From Smittia aterrima (taxonomy: Eukaryota > Arthropoda > Insecta > Diptera > Chironomidae): a stretch of 64,000 nucleotides of DNA. Of this stretch, positions 28,501 through 43,500 are shown one piece after another. Within the stretch, counting starts at the first letter, position 1. Every line of letters starts with the position of its first letter. The notes under the pieces were generated by a model that did no database searches, was not told the DNA's origin, and saw nothing but the letters and a program-made list of their open reading frames with translations. Made by a program: the position numbers and the translations under genes. The stretch lies in assembly GCA_033063855.1 (NCBI GenBank), contig CP093830.1, positions 4,402,854 to 4,466,853 of the forward strand. The letters are read 5' to 3'.

Positions 28501-31500
28501 CTTCATGTTGTCATTACTTTACAGGAAAACGACGCCTGACTCCTTCAATCCCTTTTTCGCTTTAATTTATAGATTGGTTGATTCGTATTCAATACATTAG
28601 AATTAATCTAAAGGCCCCTCGCACTCCTTTCTCCGAGCAAGCACATTAAACTCCTTCAGAAAAATTAGAAACAGAAATTATTTAAATAGAATTTTCAGCA
28701 TGGGTTAAGACTAATGAGAAGAGAGAAGCCGCTCGCTTGTAGTTTTCCCTACTTTGCCAGATAAATATTCAAATAAGACGACGATTTCACTTTTTCCCGA
28801 TGAAATTTAACAGTTTTCCGGGAGTTGAGGGGATGAAAAATCGAAAGGGTTGATTTTAAAAATCGCTTTGCATTGTGTGTTTTATCATTTGAAACAACAC
28901 AGTCTCGTGCTTCCTCCTTAAAGTCTTCTGTAATTTCGTCGATAACTTTTAGTCGAATCAGTCACATTTTCCTGTAACTTTTTCCATGAAACACATCAAA
29001 AACTTATCGAAAAGGGGGAAATTTAAAATTTTCTACGGCTTTTAAAATGTTTGAAATGAGTTGCTGTCATTGCCGATGTCGTAGACAGTATTTTACTTCT
29101 ATAAAAAGAGACCGAGCGAGGGAGGGGAGCGAGTCAGAGAGAAAATATCAAAAATCAATGACATTTGGATTGAAGATTAATTTGATATTCTTTGTCTTCC
29201 CGTTGTGTGTCTATCGAGAAGGAAAAGATCTGCCATATTTTACATTTTTAATCCCTTAATTAGGGTGCTCTGATGGGGTGTGCACAACGATACATCGAAC
29301 AAGATAGCGAGGAGTTGAAAAATTGAAAAAGTTTGTCTTGCGAGTCTTGGGGTTGGGCATGAGTCCTGATGTTGAAACAATTGCTTAATAATGATCAAAA
29401 TATTGTTTCATGTCTTCTCGACTTCAACACAAAACCAAAACGAAATCACTGAAATATGCAAATTTATTTGTTTTAAAATAATTATAGAAATTCGACGTCA
29501 GAAACACGCAGAAAAATTATTTTTCCGGGTAAATTTATGAATTTGTTGCGGCTTTCAATTGCGATTCCCCCCACGTCGAATGTTTGCACACATTCCATTC
29601 CGTTTATCCAATTCGATTCGAGGCGGAAAATCATTTCTCGTCGACAATAAGTTGGAGAAAAGTTTTCGGTTATTGAAAGAAAAATTTAGAAATTATGCAA
29701 ATATTTGCTCAAGAATCAAATAATCCTTTGATTCGAGTGAATCACGAGCGGCGGGCGAAGACAGAAACTCATTAAAAATAATTAGACAAAATTAATCAAT
29801 TAAAGACAGATGCTTGCCTGAGTGTGTCGCCATTGAATTCCCTTCGTAGAAAGAATCAGACAATCTCAACATGTTACAACAGCTTTTGTTCTATCTGAAA
29901 ACTCATTTCAATATTTGCTCAAATTATTGAGAATGTTCAATGAGTTTTTCCAACTCTTCAATTATTGATTTTAAAATTGTTTAATTCACGAGTGTTTCAA
30001 CCCTTTTTCCCCGAAACTCGAGATCAGACGGAAGAGAGAAAAATTCTTGCATGACAGCACATTAAATAACTCCTGACTCAATGTGCTTCCAATTACAATT
30101 CTTTCTGTTTCAAATGAGACATCAGCGAACGATAAATCAATCGAATGTTTGAGAGAGCTTCACGAATGTGGGTCATCACTGAATGATAGTCATCTGCTAA
30201 TCTCGAAAGATGAGAGCACAGCGAACCTTTTTCCAAAGCTAATCGGAGTCTTTCCCCCAAACCACCTTAACAAGTATTAATGTCTCACATGTGAAATAAG
30301 CAGAAATTTTTATTTTCATCCATCACAATGAAAAGTTCTCTTTTTTTTTGCTGTCATTCGAGACTGAGAACGAGATCTGAGTCATATTCAGATATAGAAT
30401 TGGAAATTTTCTGTCCTTTGTTTTCATTTCTGTATCCGTATCTCAATTAATCACATCGATATGGCCAAAGAGCCCTTTCTCGTCCCTTAATTTTGATAAT
30501 TTTTCCACTCGCCTTGGACATTCGTAAAAGGGTTTGCTGTTTGTCGTTACATAAATTTGCATTTAGGATTTCCAATAATGATCGGGCAACATTTTTTACA
30601 ATCTCACCCTCCCCCAAGCACATGTCCGAAAAATATTTTTTGTGTTCACCATTTCTTTAATCTAGAAAACATAAATTTATTCATCATAAAAAGCGAGTCG
30701 CATGGCTACGAGTCCGACGAACTCAGACGAACGAATGACACAAAAAAAAATATTATAATATTCGAGAAGACGGACTGGCCTCATCCTCCTCGCGCTGTAA
30801 AATATTAATTTCGGATGGCACACACAAAAAAACGAGCGTAAAATTATTAGAATGAGCATGGATACGGCTTGAGATAATAAAAATGTGACCATTTCTCCGG
30901 AAAGTTCTCGTTTTTTGCCTGCGTTTGCAGAAACGTATCTCCATCAGCCAATACACGAAACCTTTTCCATAACGTCGGGAATTTTTCATTTATTTATATG
31001 TTTGACAGCCAAATACCACAGATAAATAAAATATCGCTGCTCGTTCGCTTTTTTTTTGTGTTGTCTTCGACGAAGAAGTTGATGATGATGTGGGACCAGA
31101 GGAAAGGATTCAACGAACGTGAAATCAAATTAATAACCAAGCACAAAGCCCCACAAACGAAAGATAATAGAATTCGTTAATAAAAAAAGGATGGAAATTA
31201 TATATTTTTTTGTTGTTGTCTAATTTCATTCGACTCTCATACGAGAAATCATAAAAATCAAGTGAAAACCTAATTTTTATCAAAGCAAAGGGCGATTTCT
31301 TTTTCGGGCATCACTGATCAAGCTTCATCCTTTTATGCAAATGCTGGAGAAATTTATGGATTTGAATTATGAATGATGTAAAATTTCGATTTTAAAATAG
31401 AGAAGCCAAGGCTTCTTCATCCTCAACGTTAGCTTCTGAGTTAGGAATATTAAATTACTGACTCGAAATCCCGGACATGCAAATTCTGCGAAAGTTCTCA

Positions 31501-34500
31501 CACACGAGTCACAAGTTGAAGAGGTTTAGAGAAAAACTATAACGAAATGGAAATTGGATTAAAAAATTCATTCCTGGTTCCATCAACTAATCAGAGTCTC
31601 GTCGAGAGTAAGGGAAAGTTTTTTTTAGTTTAACTCGTGAGTGTGAGATTGGATTTACGAAATGTTTCATGACGATTTGAGTTCGATATTCTCTCCCCGC
31701 AAGCGACAGGAACCAGATGACGTCAATAAATATTAATAAATGAGTTTTCTATACTCGTTCGAATGCGATGTCATGAGAGCAACACGTTTTTGCCTTTCTC
31801 CATCATGCTTCACTATAAATATTAATTTTCGTTTTCAATGGAAAGATTACTCGAAACAATAGACACTGGACACACGCGAGTGCTATCGACTGTTCATCTC
31901 AACGTCCATGCACCCTCACTCTTCTCTAGTTCGAGTTTGTAAACGAGACGAGTCGTTTCATCTGTCATCCACATGTGATTTTCGTGTTTTTCTCACTTTT
32001 TCCTCTTCGCCTTATGTTGATTGGCAAACTAGCTTTCAGCCTCAACATTGGATTGTACAATAATTGAAATTCATGACTTCAATTTTTTTTTGGGGACGGT
32101 GACATCAGTCAACGGCACAAGACGACGTCGACAGACGTATAATTTTCACATTTTAACAGAAAAGTTTTCGTTGAGAAGAAAGTTTAATTAAACTTCAATT
32201 GAATGAAACTCACGAAGCCTTAAACTTTGGTTTTCTCGTCGTTAAAACAATTTTTCATGAAAGCGAAATTGAATCTAAATATTTAGATGGATGAAGAATC
32301 TCCACAGAAATATCTAATCAAAACGTATTTTAATCAAAGTCAAAAGCCATTTTCTATCTATCTCCACCCTTTCCTCTTTTTTCCATTCAATAGAAAATAA
32401 ATTTATCTCAAAAAAAGTTTCTCTCGAAAAATATTTTCGATGAAAAATTTATAAATATTTTCATTGCTTCAGTTTTCTGATAAATTTTATTAAAATCATC
32501 ATGCTCAGACTCATCTCCCATCAACTCTCGTCTCAACCCACCGACCTCACCTTTCCGAAAACTAGCAACAGAAATATTTCTGAAAATGAATAATAAAAGA
32601 TTTTTGATTTTCAATATGAGCAAAGAGAGAGTGAGTGAGGAGGTTGAAGGTGAATCCCGCAATCCTCCTGTCGGATGTTCCTTTAACCATTCTCCACAAA
32701 TTCCATATCTTGATTGAGTGCCAAAAAGAAGACTTTTCTGTTGCTCATCTCGAGAGCTTCTCTCGATGTTGAATTGTCATTTAAAGAGGAAGAGGGGAAA
32801 AGGGTTGGGAAAATATTTCTGATTTTTGTCTTTTCAAATTAAATTTTTAGTGCCGAGCTCGATTGAATTTTAACATTTATTATTCGAACGGGGAGATCTC
32901 AGATATCGAAGTTTACTGAAATTGATGAACGCAGACTCTCCCCTTTCCCAATCAAAGAAGATTTTGATTTATTGTTTTCATTTATTTATTGTAAAGACAA
33001 GAAATTTCTGTTCAATGGAACAGAGAGAAGGAGCTTCCATCAACCCAAATCCTCCTTCTCCTGCCATTCAATGTTCGATGAAAATTTATGTTAAAATCGG
33101 AGAGAAAACATTAAAATCTTCTTAATATTTGCCGCCAGCAAACAAATGAAAATTAATGAATCAAAATCCAGAATCGAATTGTTTTTTATGGTTGTTTGGT
33201 TTCTTACAAAAAAGGGTTGAAGATGAAGATTGCGAGCGTCTTGAGCTCCCCATCTACAGTTTTCTTGAGAAAATCTATCTTTGTTCGTGCCGAATAGTAA
33301 TTCAAGATTTTAACCAAATCTTTTTCCTTTTACAGATATCGCTCCTGATTGAAGAAATCGCCCGACTACGTACTGCAGTTCAAGCCCTTCAAGAGTCGCA
33401 CAACGTACAAATTCAACGGTTGGAGGATAGTTTGGATGCGAAACGACAGCACATTTTACGTTTAGAGAATAGAATAGGCAAAAGCGATTTTGATGATATG
33501 AAAAAAGAAAATAGGTAAGGACGCAAAAGGAATTAACACATTTTTCGACTTTGATGTGTTTACAGCACCGAATCTCATTTATTGCTCTCTGGTAAATATT
33601 TAGCTTCGGGTTTCGAGAGCGACTACAAAGTCAGATGAATTCTCCTTAAGGGTTTCGCTACAATCTCGCACGAAAGTCAAAATTTATCTTTTACTATGCG
33701 GCAATAAAGTGTTTCAGAGTCTTAATGGATCTTGGGATGTTGGTCTGTGTCTTTTTATTGCACTCTCCGACATCGCAAAGATTATTATTGTTTGGTTCGA
33801 CTTTATGTTTACTCAATTCTCATTCTTCCTCCCTTCTTTCCAGTATTTTAAGATCTGTTGATTTATCGACAACAACGACTGATTCGAAACAATTCCAAGA
33901 ACTTTTATTAGAACGTACAAAAGCATTTGCTGCACAAACCGAAGCACTGAAGTCATCAAACTCTGATGGTAAGTTCAAACTTTTCGTCTCATCTCGCTTT
34001 GCATTCCATCAAACTTATCTTTTAATTAAGTTAAGTGCATTTTCAGTCGCCAATTATTTTTAATTTCCCATCCAATGAGCATTAACTACACTTTCCACTT
34101 TAAAATTCCGTTTTCAAATTTTTTCGAAAGAAAATTTCCTTCCAAGTCGAAGGATAATTTCCCCATCCGAAAAGTTTGAAAACTACTCGTGAATCGCTTC
34201 TCATTCAAAAGTCTGAAAGAAACTGCTTTTAATTGGTTTGCTATGAAAGTTTTTCATTTGCTTCGAAATCACGTGCACGACATTCGATTTCGCTGGTTTA
34301 AATATTTTTGCGTAACAAAGATTGCGTGAAATATCTGAAAGCTGCTTTTTAGATTTCTCTTGCCTCTGTCTATCTCTCTATCGCTCTCCTCTCACACACA
34401 TCTCTCATTTAAATGTTTTCATGCTTCGTTCAGATGAATTTTATGTCTCATCCTTATACATCAAACCTTGTGTATCTGTTTCGCAGGATCGGCAGTGTCA

Positions 34501-37500
34501 TCTGTTAATAATAACAATAATAAATATAATAATAGCTTTCACGATATCCTCACGCCAATCCAACAACTCAAGAATATCAGTAATAAGTTGAATAATAACA
34601 GTAATAACAACAAGCTAAACCAAAGCGAGTCACGTCCAGCGTCAACACCATCGTCGGTCTTGCCGCCGCCATTGCAAAACGTCGAGCAGTTCAGCTCGAT
34701 GTTGGGCGAGGAAATTGTTAATAATTGGCGACACTCTTCTTTTATTGATTTACCACCACCATCACCAATCAGCTCAACAGCTTCCAACGCACCATCGAAC
34801 CTCTCGAAATTGACCACATCGATGCAGAATCGAATGATTAATCACTTTCCCAATTTCACAGATTGCTTAGCGCAAACACAAAATCATCATCATTTACAAT
34901 CTGGTCAGGACGTCGATAAGAACAGTCACCACGATCGTTCGTCGACGGCAAGTACGCCAGTGCTTCAAGACACTCGCTCTGACGATAATATGAATAATCA
35001 TCGCGGCGGCGTCACAACTCCAATGTCGTTGCCTCCAATTTCCAAGAGTCCATCAGAGGACAATCATCCTCTGATGCACAATGGCTCGGGTGGACCGTTC
35101 AATCCATTACAGTTCAATCCGTTTGGTGAACGAGGTAATAATCATTTTAAATTCGCTGAAGACCTTAATCTACCTCCTGGTGCAATGATAGGACGCTTGG
35201 GAGATTCACTCATACCTAAAGGTGACCCAATGGAAGCGCGTCTCCAAGAAATGCTTCGCTACAACATGGACAAGTACGCCAACCAAAATCTCGACACGCT
35301 TCATATTTCTCGTCGCGTCCGTGAGCTCTTGTCAGTTCACAACATCGGTCAACGTTTGTTCGCCAAGTACGTCTTGGGATTGTCACAAGGAACCGTCTCT
35401 GAGTTGCTGTCGAAGCCAAAACCATGGGACAAGCTAACGGAGAAGGGTCGCGACAGTTATCGCAAAATGCACGCCTGGGCCTGCGACGATCAAGCTGTCC
35501 TCCTATTGAAGTCGTTAATCCCCAAAAAAGGTGAGTCATCCACATTCAATATTCTCTTGCTAATCAACTGCAGACTGTCGAGTGTCGCGTGTGACATCGA
35601 AAGAGGGTTTGAGGTTTAAGATCAAATGTCAACCATGCCGTTTCGACCTAAACCTCAAATTCCCATCGTGTAGATGCGACGACAGCAGCAATTACACACA
35701 AAAACTCCGCCGATGTGTGTGCATTCAACAATATCAAAAGCAATTAAATTCCAATAATTCCGCTGTGAATCCGCTTTGGATGCTTTTATGACGTTGTTGA
35801 TTGCAAATCGCATTCACCGATGAAAACCCCAAAACGTATTGAACGTAGTAAAAAAAAAGAATTCTCGTGGCAAAAATCAGAAAATTTTATTGCAACGAAC
35901 TCCTGAACACAAAAAACTTAGATTGAGCGATTCCATCGAAGCGAGTTGTTGTTGCATTTTAAAATGCCATAAAAGCTATCGTAAAAAAAAAGTTGTTTTG
36001 GGCCGGGGGGAGCGAGAGACGGAGTCGTAAAAAATATGTGAATGGGAAAAATGCAATGAGATCGTTCGAATATTTACACTCGCAGCGGCACATCCTTGTC
36101 GATGAAAGGCCGCAAACATGAATGATTCGAACGAGGGAAACACATAAAAAAAATCCGAAACAGGAAAACATCAAACCTTATGTTGCACAATCAATGCATT
36201 CACCGCACTCCATTAGATTTGCATAAATGTTTCTTTTATCTCTTCGCGTTTGTCGACATTTGATTTGCAATCAATTGAATTGTTTGCATTCGCTTTGAAC
36301 TGAAAATCCAATAAAACCGTCGATTGCTACTTCAGATTCTTTGTGAAGCTCTCGCTCTCTCTCTTGATCTGATAATCTACAAACGATTTTTACCTTCTAT
36401 CCAAACAATGAAATATTAAAAAAAAATCTGAGCAATCGAGACGCTTCGAATTGATATCGACCGAACGGATTATAACTGACGAAAACGTGATTGAGTTGAA
36501 ACGCAACAGGATCGAAGAGAAAGACTTTCGCTTGTCGAATGATTTATTGGAATAGTTCGAGGGTTGTCGATGAAGCGAAAGCTTTTGGATTGTCGTTCGA
36601 ATGTTGGCAACACAAAGAACTGAATGGGAAATCAAAAAGGCATGATGACAAATTATTATTTTCCTCAAAAGCCAACCCCGAGAATGTCGCTTTGCGTCGT
36701 CATAAAAGTTTGTCAAATGTGCCATCAAAATTACCTCACTCTCTCGTAGTCCTCTTCCACCCGAACGATTCGCCTCGAAACGGCAATAATTATTGGAATA
36801 TTCCGATTGTAACAAAGATTTACGCTCGAAAGGAGAAAATTTTCACAGGGACAAAAACTTGGGCGAGAGATGGAATTGAGCGGAAATCCGATTTTCCGTT
36901 GTTTGTGCTCGGTGACGAGTGAAAATTTCTGATGAATTATGAATAAATCCTCTGATAGCTTTCTCGTCCTGCGAACGGTTGGATTGTCACCTCAGCTTTT
37001 TTTTTGTCATCAGCAACAGCAGCAAACCTTTCTGCCTGAAGTTCGTGACTCAAGTCGATACGAACAGCGCTATCGATACGACAATCATTCAGCAAATGAC
37101 TTTATTTATCAAATTACCGACAAAATAGCTTTTGTGCAATTTGCTTACCCGAAAATATCGATTGCAAGTACAAATTGCGAAAGAAATTATCAAGATAGAG
37201 CGTGGAACGATAACAAAAGAACAATAAATTTAAAAATTTAAAATAAATTCGCCGATATTCGCTCCCGCTGTTGTTTTGATGTTCGTGCAATTCTCGTTTT
37301 CATATCAATGATAATTAAAAGGGCGGAAATGAAGCTCCCGAAAAAAAGTTATAGTTTTCGCTTTTCTTTTGTTTGAATTTCCTTTCTCTTCTTCTTTGGT
37401 TGCGAAAAAAAATTTGAATTTTCACGAGCAATTGTTTGTTTAAGGGAGTGACGAGAGCCTTGTTCGCGCTTCCTCATCCTCAAGCGCAGTTTGAACTGTT

Positions 37501-40500
37501 CATAATCCACGTAACGCTTTAGACAAAGAGCTTGCTTTGCAATGAGCAAGCGAAGTGACATTGCAAGCAGACGATGAACTCCCCTTCTAGCTCGAGCGTC
37601 TCCTCCTCGAAGCGAAAATTTTCGAAAGAACAAATGTTCCTAAAGCAATAAAGTTCTGTTTAAAATGTTTATCTCGAGGAATCGAAAAAAAAAGCGAGCG
37701 AACAGCTTTTTCGATTGGAAAGGGGAGAACATAATTGTATTAAATAATCTAACAGCAAAAAAGAATCGCGAGCTGTTTGAAGATGATGTCATTCACATTT
37801 CCAAGAGAGAAACTTTTTCTAGCTTCATGAATTTCAAATCGTCCCGCAATCCTTTTAATTGTCTTTCGAATGAAAACAAAAATTCCGTCGCACTCTCTCC
37901 TGTATTAATTTTCCAATTACCAGCGCTCGCTGCTTTGTCCTTCCATTCACACATGACGACAGACATCACTCGTCACGTTCAGATTCAAACCAATCAAAAG
38001 ATTTCAATGAGGAAAGACGAGAGAGTGAGCTGGCTTGTCTATAGAAGATTCGTTGAGCAAAAAAAAAATTATCAACAGAAAAAAAACATTTCGTCATGCG
38101 TGAAACATGATAATCAGAAAAGTAAATGAATGGGCTTGAGACTCTCGCACTTTGGTGAAGTGTCGCTCACACTTTTAATGACGTTCGCTGCTGTTAAAGC
38201 GAAAACTCTACAGAATTTTTTGAGTTGCAGAATTCTTTTTAATTAACGATAAATACTTTACATTGTAGAATGACAAAGTACTGGGGACAATTCTCGTTGC
38301 GCAAAGAGCTCTATGCAATCCACATTCACAGGATCTTAATTATCAAGACTCAATACGAAGTTAAAATTACCCTTTTCCTCTCTTTCGTTCGCCATTAATG
38401 GTTTTAATGATTTAATTACAATTCAAGTGGTGGAGTTTTGTTCTCATCTCTGTTTAGAATTTAAAAAACAAAAAAGGTTTCGAGTCCTTCTGATTCCTTT
38501 AGAGTTCGAAAGTCATTGAAATTTTACTGTAATTAAGTTCTTTCGATGCTGAACAAGGAGGACAAAGAGGAGAGAAAGGGACACAAGTGTTCTTCTTCAA
38601 GTGCGGATGAAACTTTCTGTTGGTCATTTCGGTCGGGTTGACATTCGGTCCTTTCGACCTCAAAATATTTATCGAATAATAACTTCACCCTTCGTTGTGA
38701 ATATCCAAAAGGGTAGGTAGGGTGGAGGTTAAACGATCTAACGCACTTCCGAACACAAATATTTCAAGAAAAACTCTTTAAGTCAACGACAAATTTAGTT
38801 TTCCTCGTGGCAAAGTCCATGCCACTTAAATCGGTCGTGAAGTCAGAGCGTGTAAAAAATAAATCAAGAGGCAAAATCAAGCCAATTAATTCCGTCTCGA
38901 AGTTTGTGCAACTCACACATTTGATGAGATTGCGAACATGCACATGAAACATTGTCGACTTCGCTCATTTGCGACCGCGTTTTGAATGCGGAGAAAATCT
39001 CAGCCTTTGCTTTGTTACAATTTTAATTAATTAATTATTTTTTCAACATTTCATTTAATGTTTGCTCATTGAATGTTTCAGAGCGAACGATTTCACTCCG
39101 CGACATTTTCTCTATAAATAAAATCTCGCCTGCAAGTTTGAGAAAACATTTCAACAACAACTTCGAATGTTGTTTCTGTAAAGTCAGATTCATTTAGCGA
39201 ATGAGAATGCTTTAGAGATCACGGTCTAGTGGCAGGACGAGAGTCGAAATAAAGAAAGGCGACATTAACATTTCAGCTCACGCAAAACTTTCATTACGAA
39301 GAAGTCGTCTTGTTGATCTTGGATCGAGCGGGGCAAGCCTTGACAGAATGAACATTTCTCTATCCGACCTCAACCTTTTCCGCGGATCTTAAATATAAAT
39401 AGTTCTGATTCATTGAGCTCGTTAGGGGAGAGAACCTGTCCAAAGATTTGTGTCGTGCGATCAACGAATTAAGTCGGAGAGTGAGTCAATTTTTACGACT
39501 TTCTAAACGCAATCACACGGCCGTAAATTATCGTGAAGTTATCGACTGTTTATGAAACTTCTCTCAGACTCGAATTAAAAGTTTTTTCTTTTACTTTCCG
39601 TGAGGGACGGGAATTGGATTTTGAAGACAACAAAATTTTATTACAAACTAAAGCGAGCACCTTGGCACTGAGCCAATATTGATGAACATCTTTCTAAGAC
39701 ATTGAAAATCTTCCCGCAGCTTTGCAACTAAAGATTAATAAATTAGACTACAACATGTTCTCTTGATGGCTTTTGATTTCGTTTGTTTTTGTTGAGTCTT
39801 AATCGAAATTTATTTGATACGCGAAAATATTTTCTCATTTAAATGCAATTTCTTGGGAGAACTAAAAATAAATTTGGATTTAAAACGAGATCGATGAGTC
39901 TCCTTTATCATAATCTTCTATAAATCTCCAACGAGAGCATCTCATTAAATTTCACTCGAGATTAATTAAAATTTATTCACATTCGCGATGTTTTTACATT
40001 TTAAGAAAATGATTTTAGCGAAGGTGAAATAAATTTAATTTTGATTTGATAACTCGATAATTGTTTCGAAGAATTTGAGTCGACGAACTCATTTGATTTA
40101 ATGCAAATAAGCAACTTGAAGAGAGAGAAAAGGGAAAACTAATTAACATGATTACTGAGTGAGTTTGTTTATTTTTTATTTGGTTGTTTATGAGCTAGCT
40201 CGCGAGTTACGAGAATCAATAAAAGCAACGAAGAGTGAAATTATCAAACACGCTTTTCCATCTTTGTCGTTGTGCACTCTTAAATTCTAAATCCAGTGGA
40301 AACACTTCACTTTTCATTTGCAAATACTTTTATTGTTTTCTGCTAAAATGGACTTTGAACTTAAAGAGAAATTAAACATTTCTCTCGACCTGATATAAAA
40401 TTCTCCTACACGCTAATTTAATTTACGTTGATGATGGCTCTAATGATGAGTAACATGAAGACATGTCAGCCTTCTTTCAACTCTTTTATATTCGTTGCCA

Positions 40501-43500
40501 ATCGGCAAATTACGTTTGACGGCGGCAGCTCAAGTATCAGAACATGGAAAAGTTATTGAATTAAAATTCGCTATTGAAAAATCTTTTTCCCCGCAGTTCC
40601 CGTTTCTTTTTTTTTTCGCTATCAAACGATTTTCGAGTTCAATGAATGAAAATTAATAATTGAAAACACAGAGAGAGAGAGTCATGAAAAGAGCGTTGCG
40701 AGGTACAAGTCGCGTTTTAATATTTTTTACATCTTTACCATCGCAGACAATTCTCCTTCTCCCTCTTCGAACTCTTTTTAATTATTTTCCATTTGTCTGT
40801 AAAATTATGAATATTTCAGAAGCTTTTCACAATTTTTTATTGATGTCGAGTAATGTTTTTGATTCGAAGAGGGTGGAAAAAGTCTTTGATGCAAGTGAAT
40901 CGTCTTCCGCTTTGGACGAAGACTTTGTTTATTAATTATCAACAATCACATTCAATCGATTGAGGTTCTACACGAACATTCCTCGAGTTCTAATATCGAT
41001 AAATCACACGGCTGTCTTTCTCTTTCGTCTTTCAACTGACAAATCGCTCAAGAAAGTCTCAGTTTGTATCGCACGTTGACAAGCTGAGAATTAACGGCAT
41101 CTAAAAGAAATTTAATTTGCCTCATGCGAAATCAGCCGAAAACGAAAACAGAAGAAAAGTTTCAAGTTTTTCTTGTCACATCGCCAATGAAACTCAAACG
41201 AGATATCTAATAATTGCCTTTGTTCGTTTTCAATTGTCGTGGCGTCTTCTGTCATTTGAATTCAGTTTAGAAAATGAGTGGCAGCCAACGGCTTAAACTA
41301 AACTCATTTCGAATCGGAAGCAAGAAGAAGAGACTTTCAGATCACGACTTCAAATTGTTGTGTCGCTTTTCTTATTTTCCTTCGAGGTCAAATTCATGAC
41401 TTTCGACTGCAAGGAGACGAAGAAAACATTGCGCAGAGACATTTTATCTCTTTTTTTTTACTTGAGCATGAAATTTATGTTCAACATATTTTATTCTTCA
41501 CTGAAGTACATTCCTTCACCTCTCGTTGCCACTTTACTGAAGTAAATGTCTACAACATTCCTCATCGAGTAAGAAGAAGAAAGACAAAGAATTCGAGCTG
41601 CAGCTAATTTGAGTAGCAAATCAATTTATTGCGAATAATTGACGAGTAGCAGACGAGAAAGTGTTTGAGGAACAACCATAAAAGCTTTCCGAGAATGAGA
41701 AGCTCGTGGCGTGGAATGAAATCCTTTCTGACTTTACACGAAACAACAATGTTTCAGCTTTTTACGAGCTCGCCAACGAATCATGGCAGAAGTGAATAAG
41801 AAATAAAAAATCGTCGATTTCTTTCACTCCTTCCAACTTCATTCGGTTATCATAAACAAATTATGAAATAAAATCGCAGAATTATTCTTGACTTGTGATT
41901 TTTATTTCGAGGGTTTCTTAATTTATGCGTTGAGCTAGTTGACGAAACTACCAAAGACGTAATTATTTCTCCTTCGTCCACGAAGGGCCCTCCCCGTTGC
42001 TTTCATGTTTACTTGAACAATTAAAAAAATACTTTGACGTGAATTTATTGCATTGAACGTGCCATTGCTTTATCGATTATTGATTAATTAAAAAACATTG
42101 CATGTAAGTCGCTAGCGCAACATTAAATGTAAATCAGCTGGGGGCGAATGGATTGATTTGCGCGAAACAATCGCCGAGAGGGGTTGAAGGAGAATGAATT
42201 TCCATATTTTCACAATTAGTCGAAACAAATATTTTCGAATAATTTACTAAAAATACAATTCGAGTCGTAAAAATTTATTTCTTTTTCTTTCGGTTCCTTC
42301 GGGTTTGATTTCGAGGAGGCGAACCCAACAAACCTTTGACGGGAGAATCATTAGCGACTCCACAACGCAAATAATAACAAAGTTCAATCTCGGAAAATAG
42401 TCATAAACAATCAAATACGTTGTTGTCAAACATTTTGAAGCTCAAGAATCTTTCTCGATACTTGAACACGCAACGCAATTCACTTAGCAAATCATCGTGT
42501 GCCATAATAATAACGAGAATGTTCATCATTACCCCGCCTCGTTCTTATCATCCTCATTCAATAACTCATTCGAAAAATCTTCCTAAGGCACTTTAATTGT
42601 TCACGAAATGCACTCGCACGTTTTAATTATTGAAATTGCCATCGTCTTAATGCAAATGATTCCATTCCATCAAATGCGCTTCGTCGCTTCTTTGTCTCTC
42701 CTCCTAACAAATTGGTTTTTTTCTCGTTGTTGTTGATGATAGCGAAAGACTGTGAGATTGTAATTGAAAAGAGTGAGAAGGTGTTGTCGTTATTCGCGAA
42801 TGGGGTGACTCGCTTTCCTTTATCTCTTTTCGAGCTTAGAAGGGGATAAAAGAAAATTACTATTTTATCGTTTATTGCTAAATATTGTTTCATTCGTAAT
42901 TTTACGCCATGCAAATATCGCGAACACAGCAATAAGCAGGTAAAGAACGCACCAAGGAGCGAGAAAAAAGTTATTTATTGTCGACCGCATTATCGAGAGA
43001 AAGGAGAGGGGACTGAGTCGCGGGGGGTTTATGTAAGGATCATAAATTTAATTTTATTATATTTTATAAATAATAATTTCTACTTTACAATTTCCTTCTC
43101 TTCGCTCGCCGCATTTCCTCGCGAAAAAAACTTTTGGATTATTAATACAAAATCGATTAAAACTCATTCCCTTGGGTGAATAAATTTTAATATTTTCCTT
43201 TCGCCTCGAACTGCAGAAACGGCATCCGAGAGGATTGTTAATTAGGGATGTCGCAGGTGGAGATGAAGAAATGCAGAAAGTGTTATCGTGCAACCCCACC
43301 AAGCGAAAGACGATTCGTAACGGCCATAAAAAGGAATTTCCGCCTCAGCCCGAGAAATATTCAATTATCATAATTCGCATTTCTCAAAAAGAAACGAAAA
43401 AAAAATGGAAAAATTTAAATATCGACGTTGGAGGGGATGAAAACCTGGATAGCGACACAAAGTGCAAATTAAGGAATAATGGCATTAAGTCGAAGACGAT

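Noticed and set aside
36390..38129. Frames of 141 aa (-), 127 aa (+), 94 aa (-) and 154 aa (+) in the 9.8-kb intron
   Set aside because: They overlap on both strands, show no motif and are explained by stop-poor TCGA/CGA-rich intronic sequence.
42930..42960. AG|GTAAAG word as a third ratchet site
   Set aside because: There is no pyrimidine tract upstream (cagcaataagcag), so it is not a credible acceptor.
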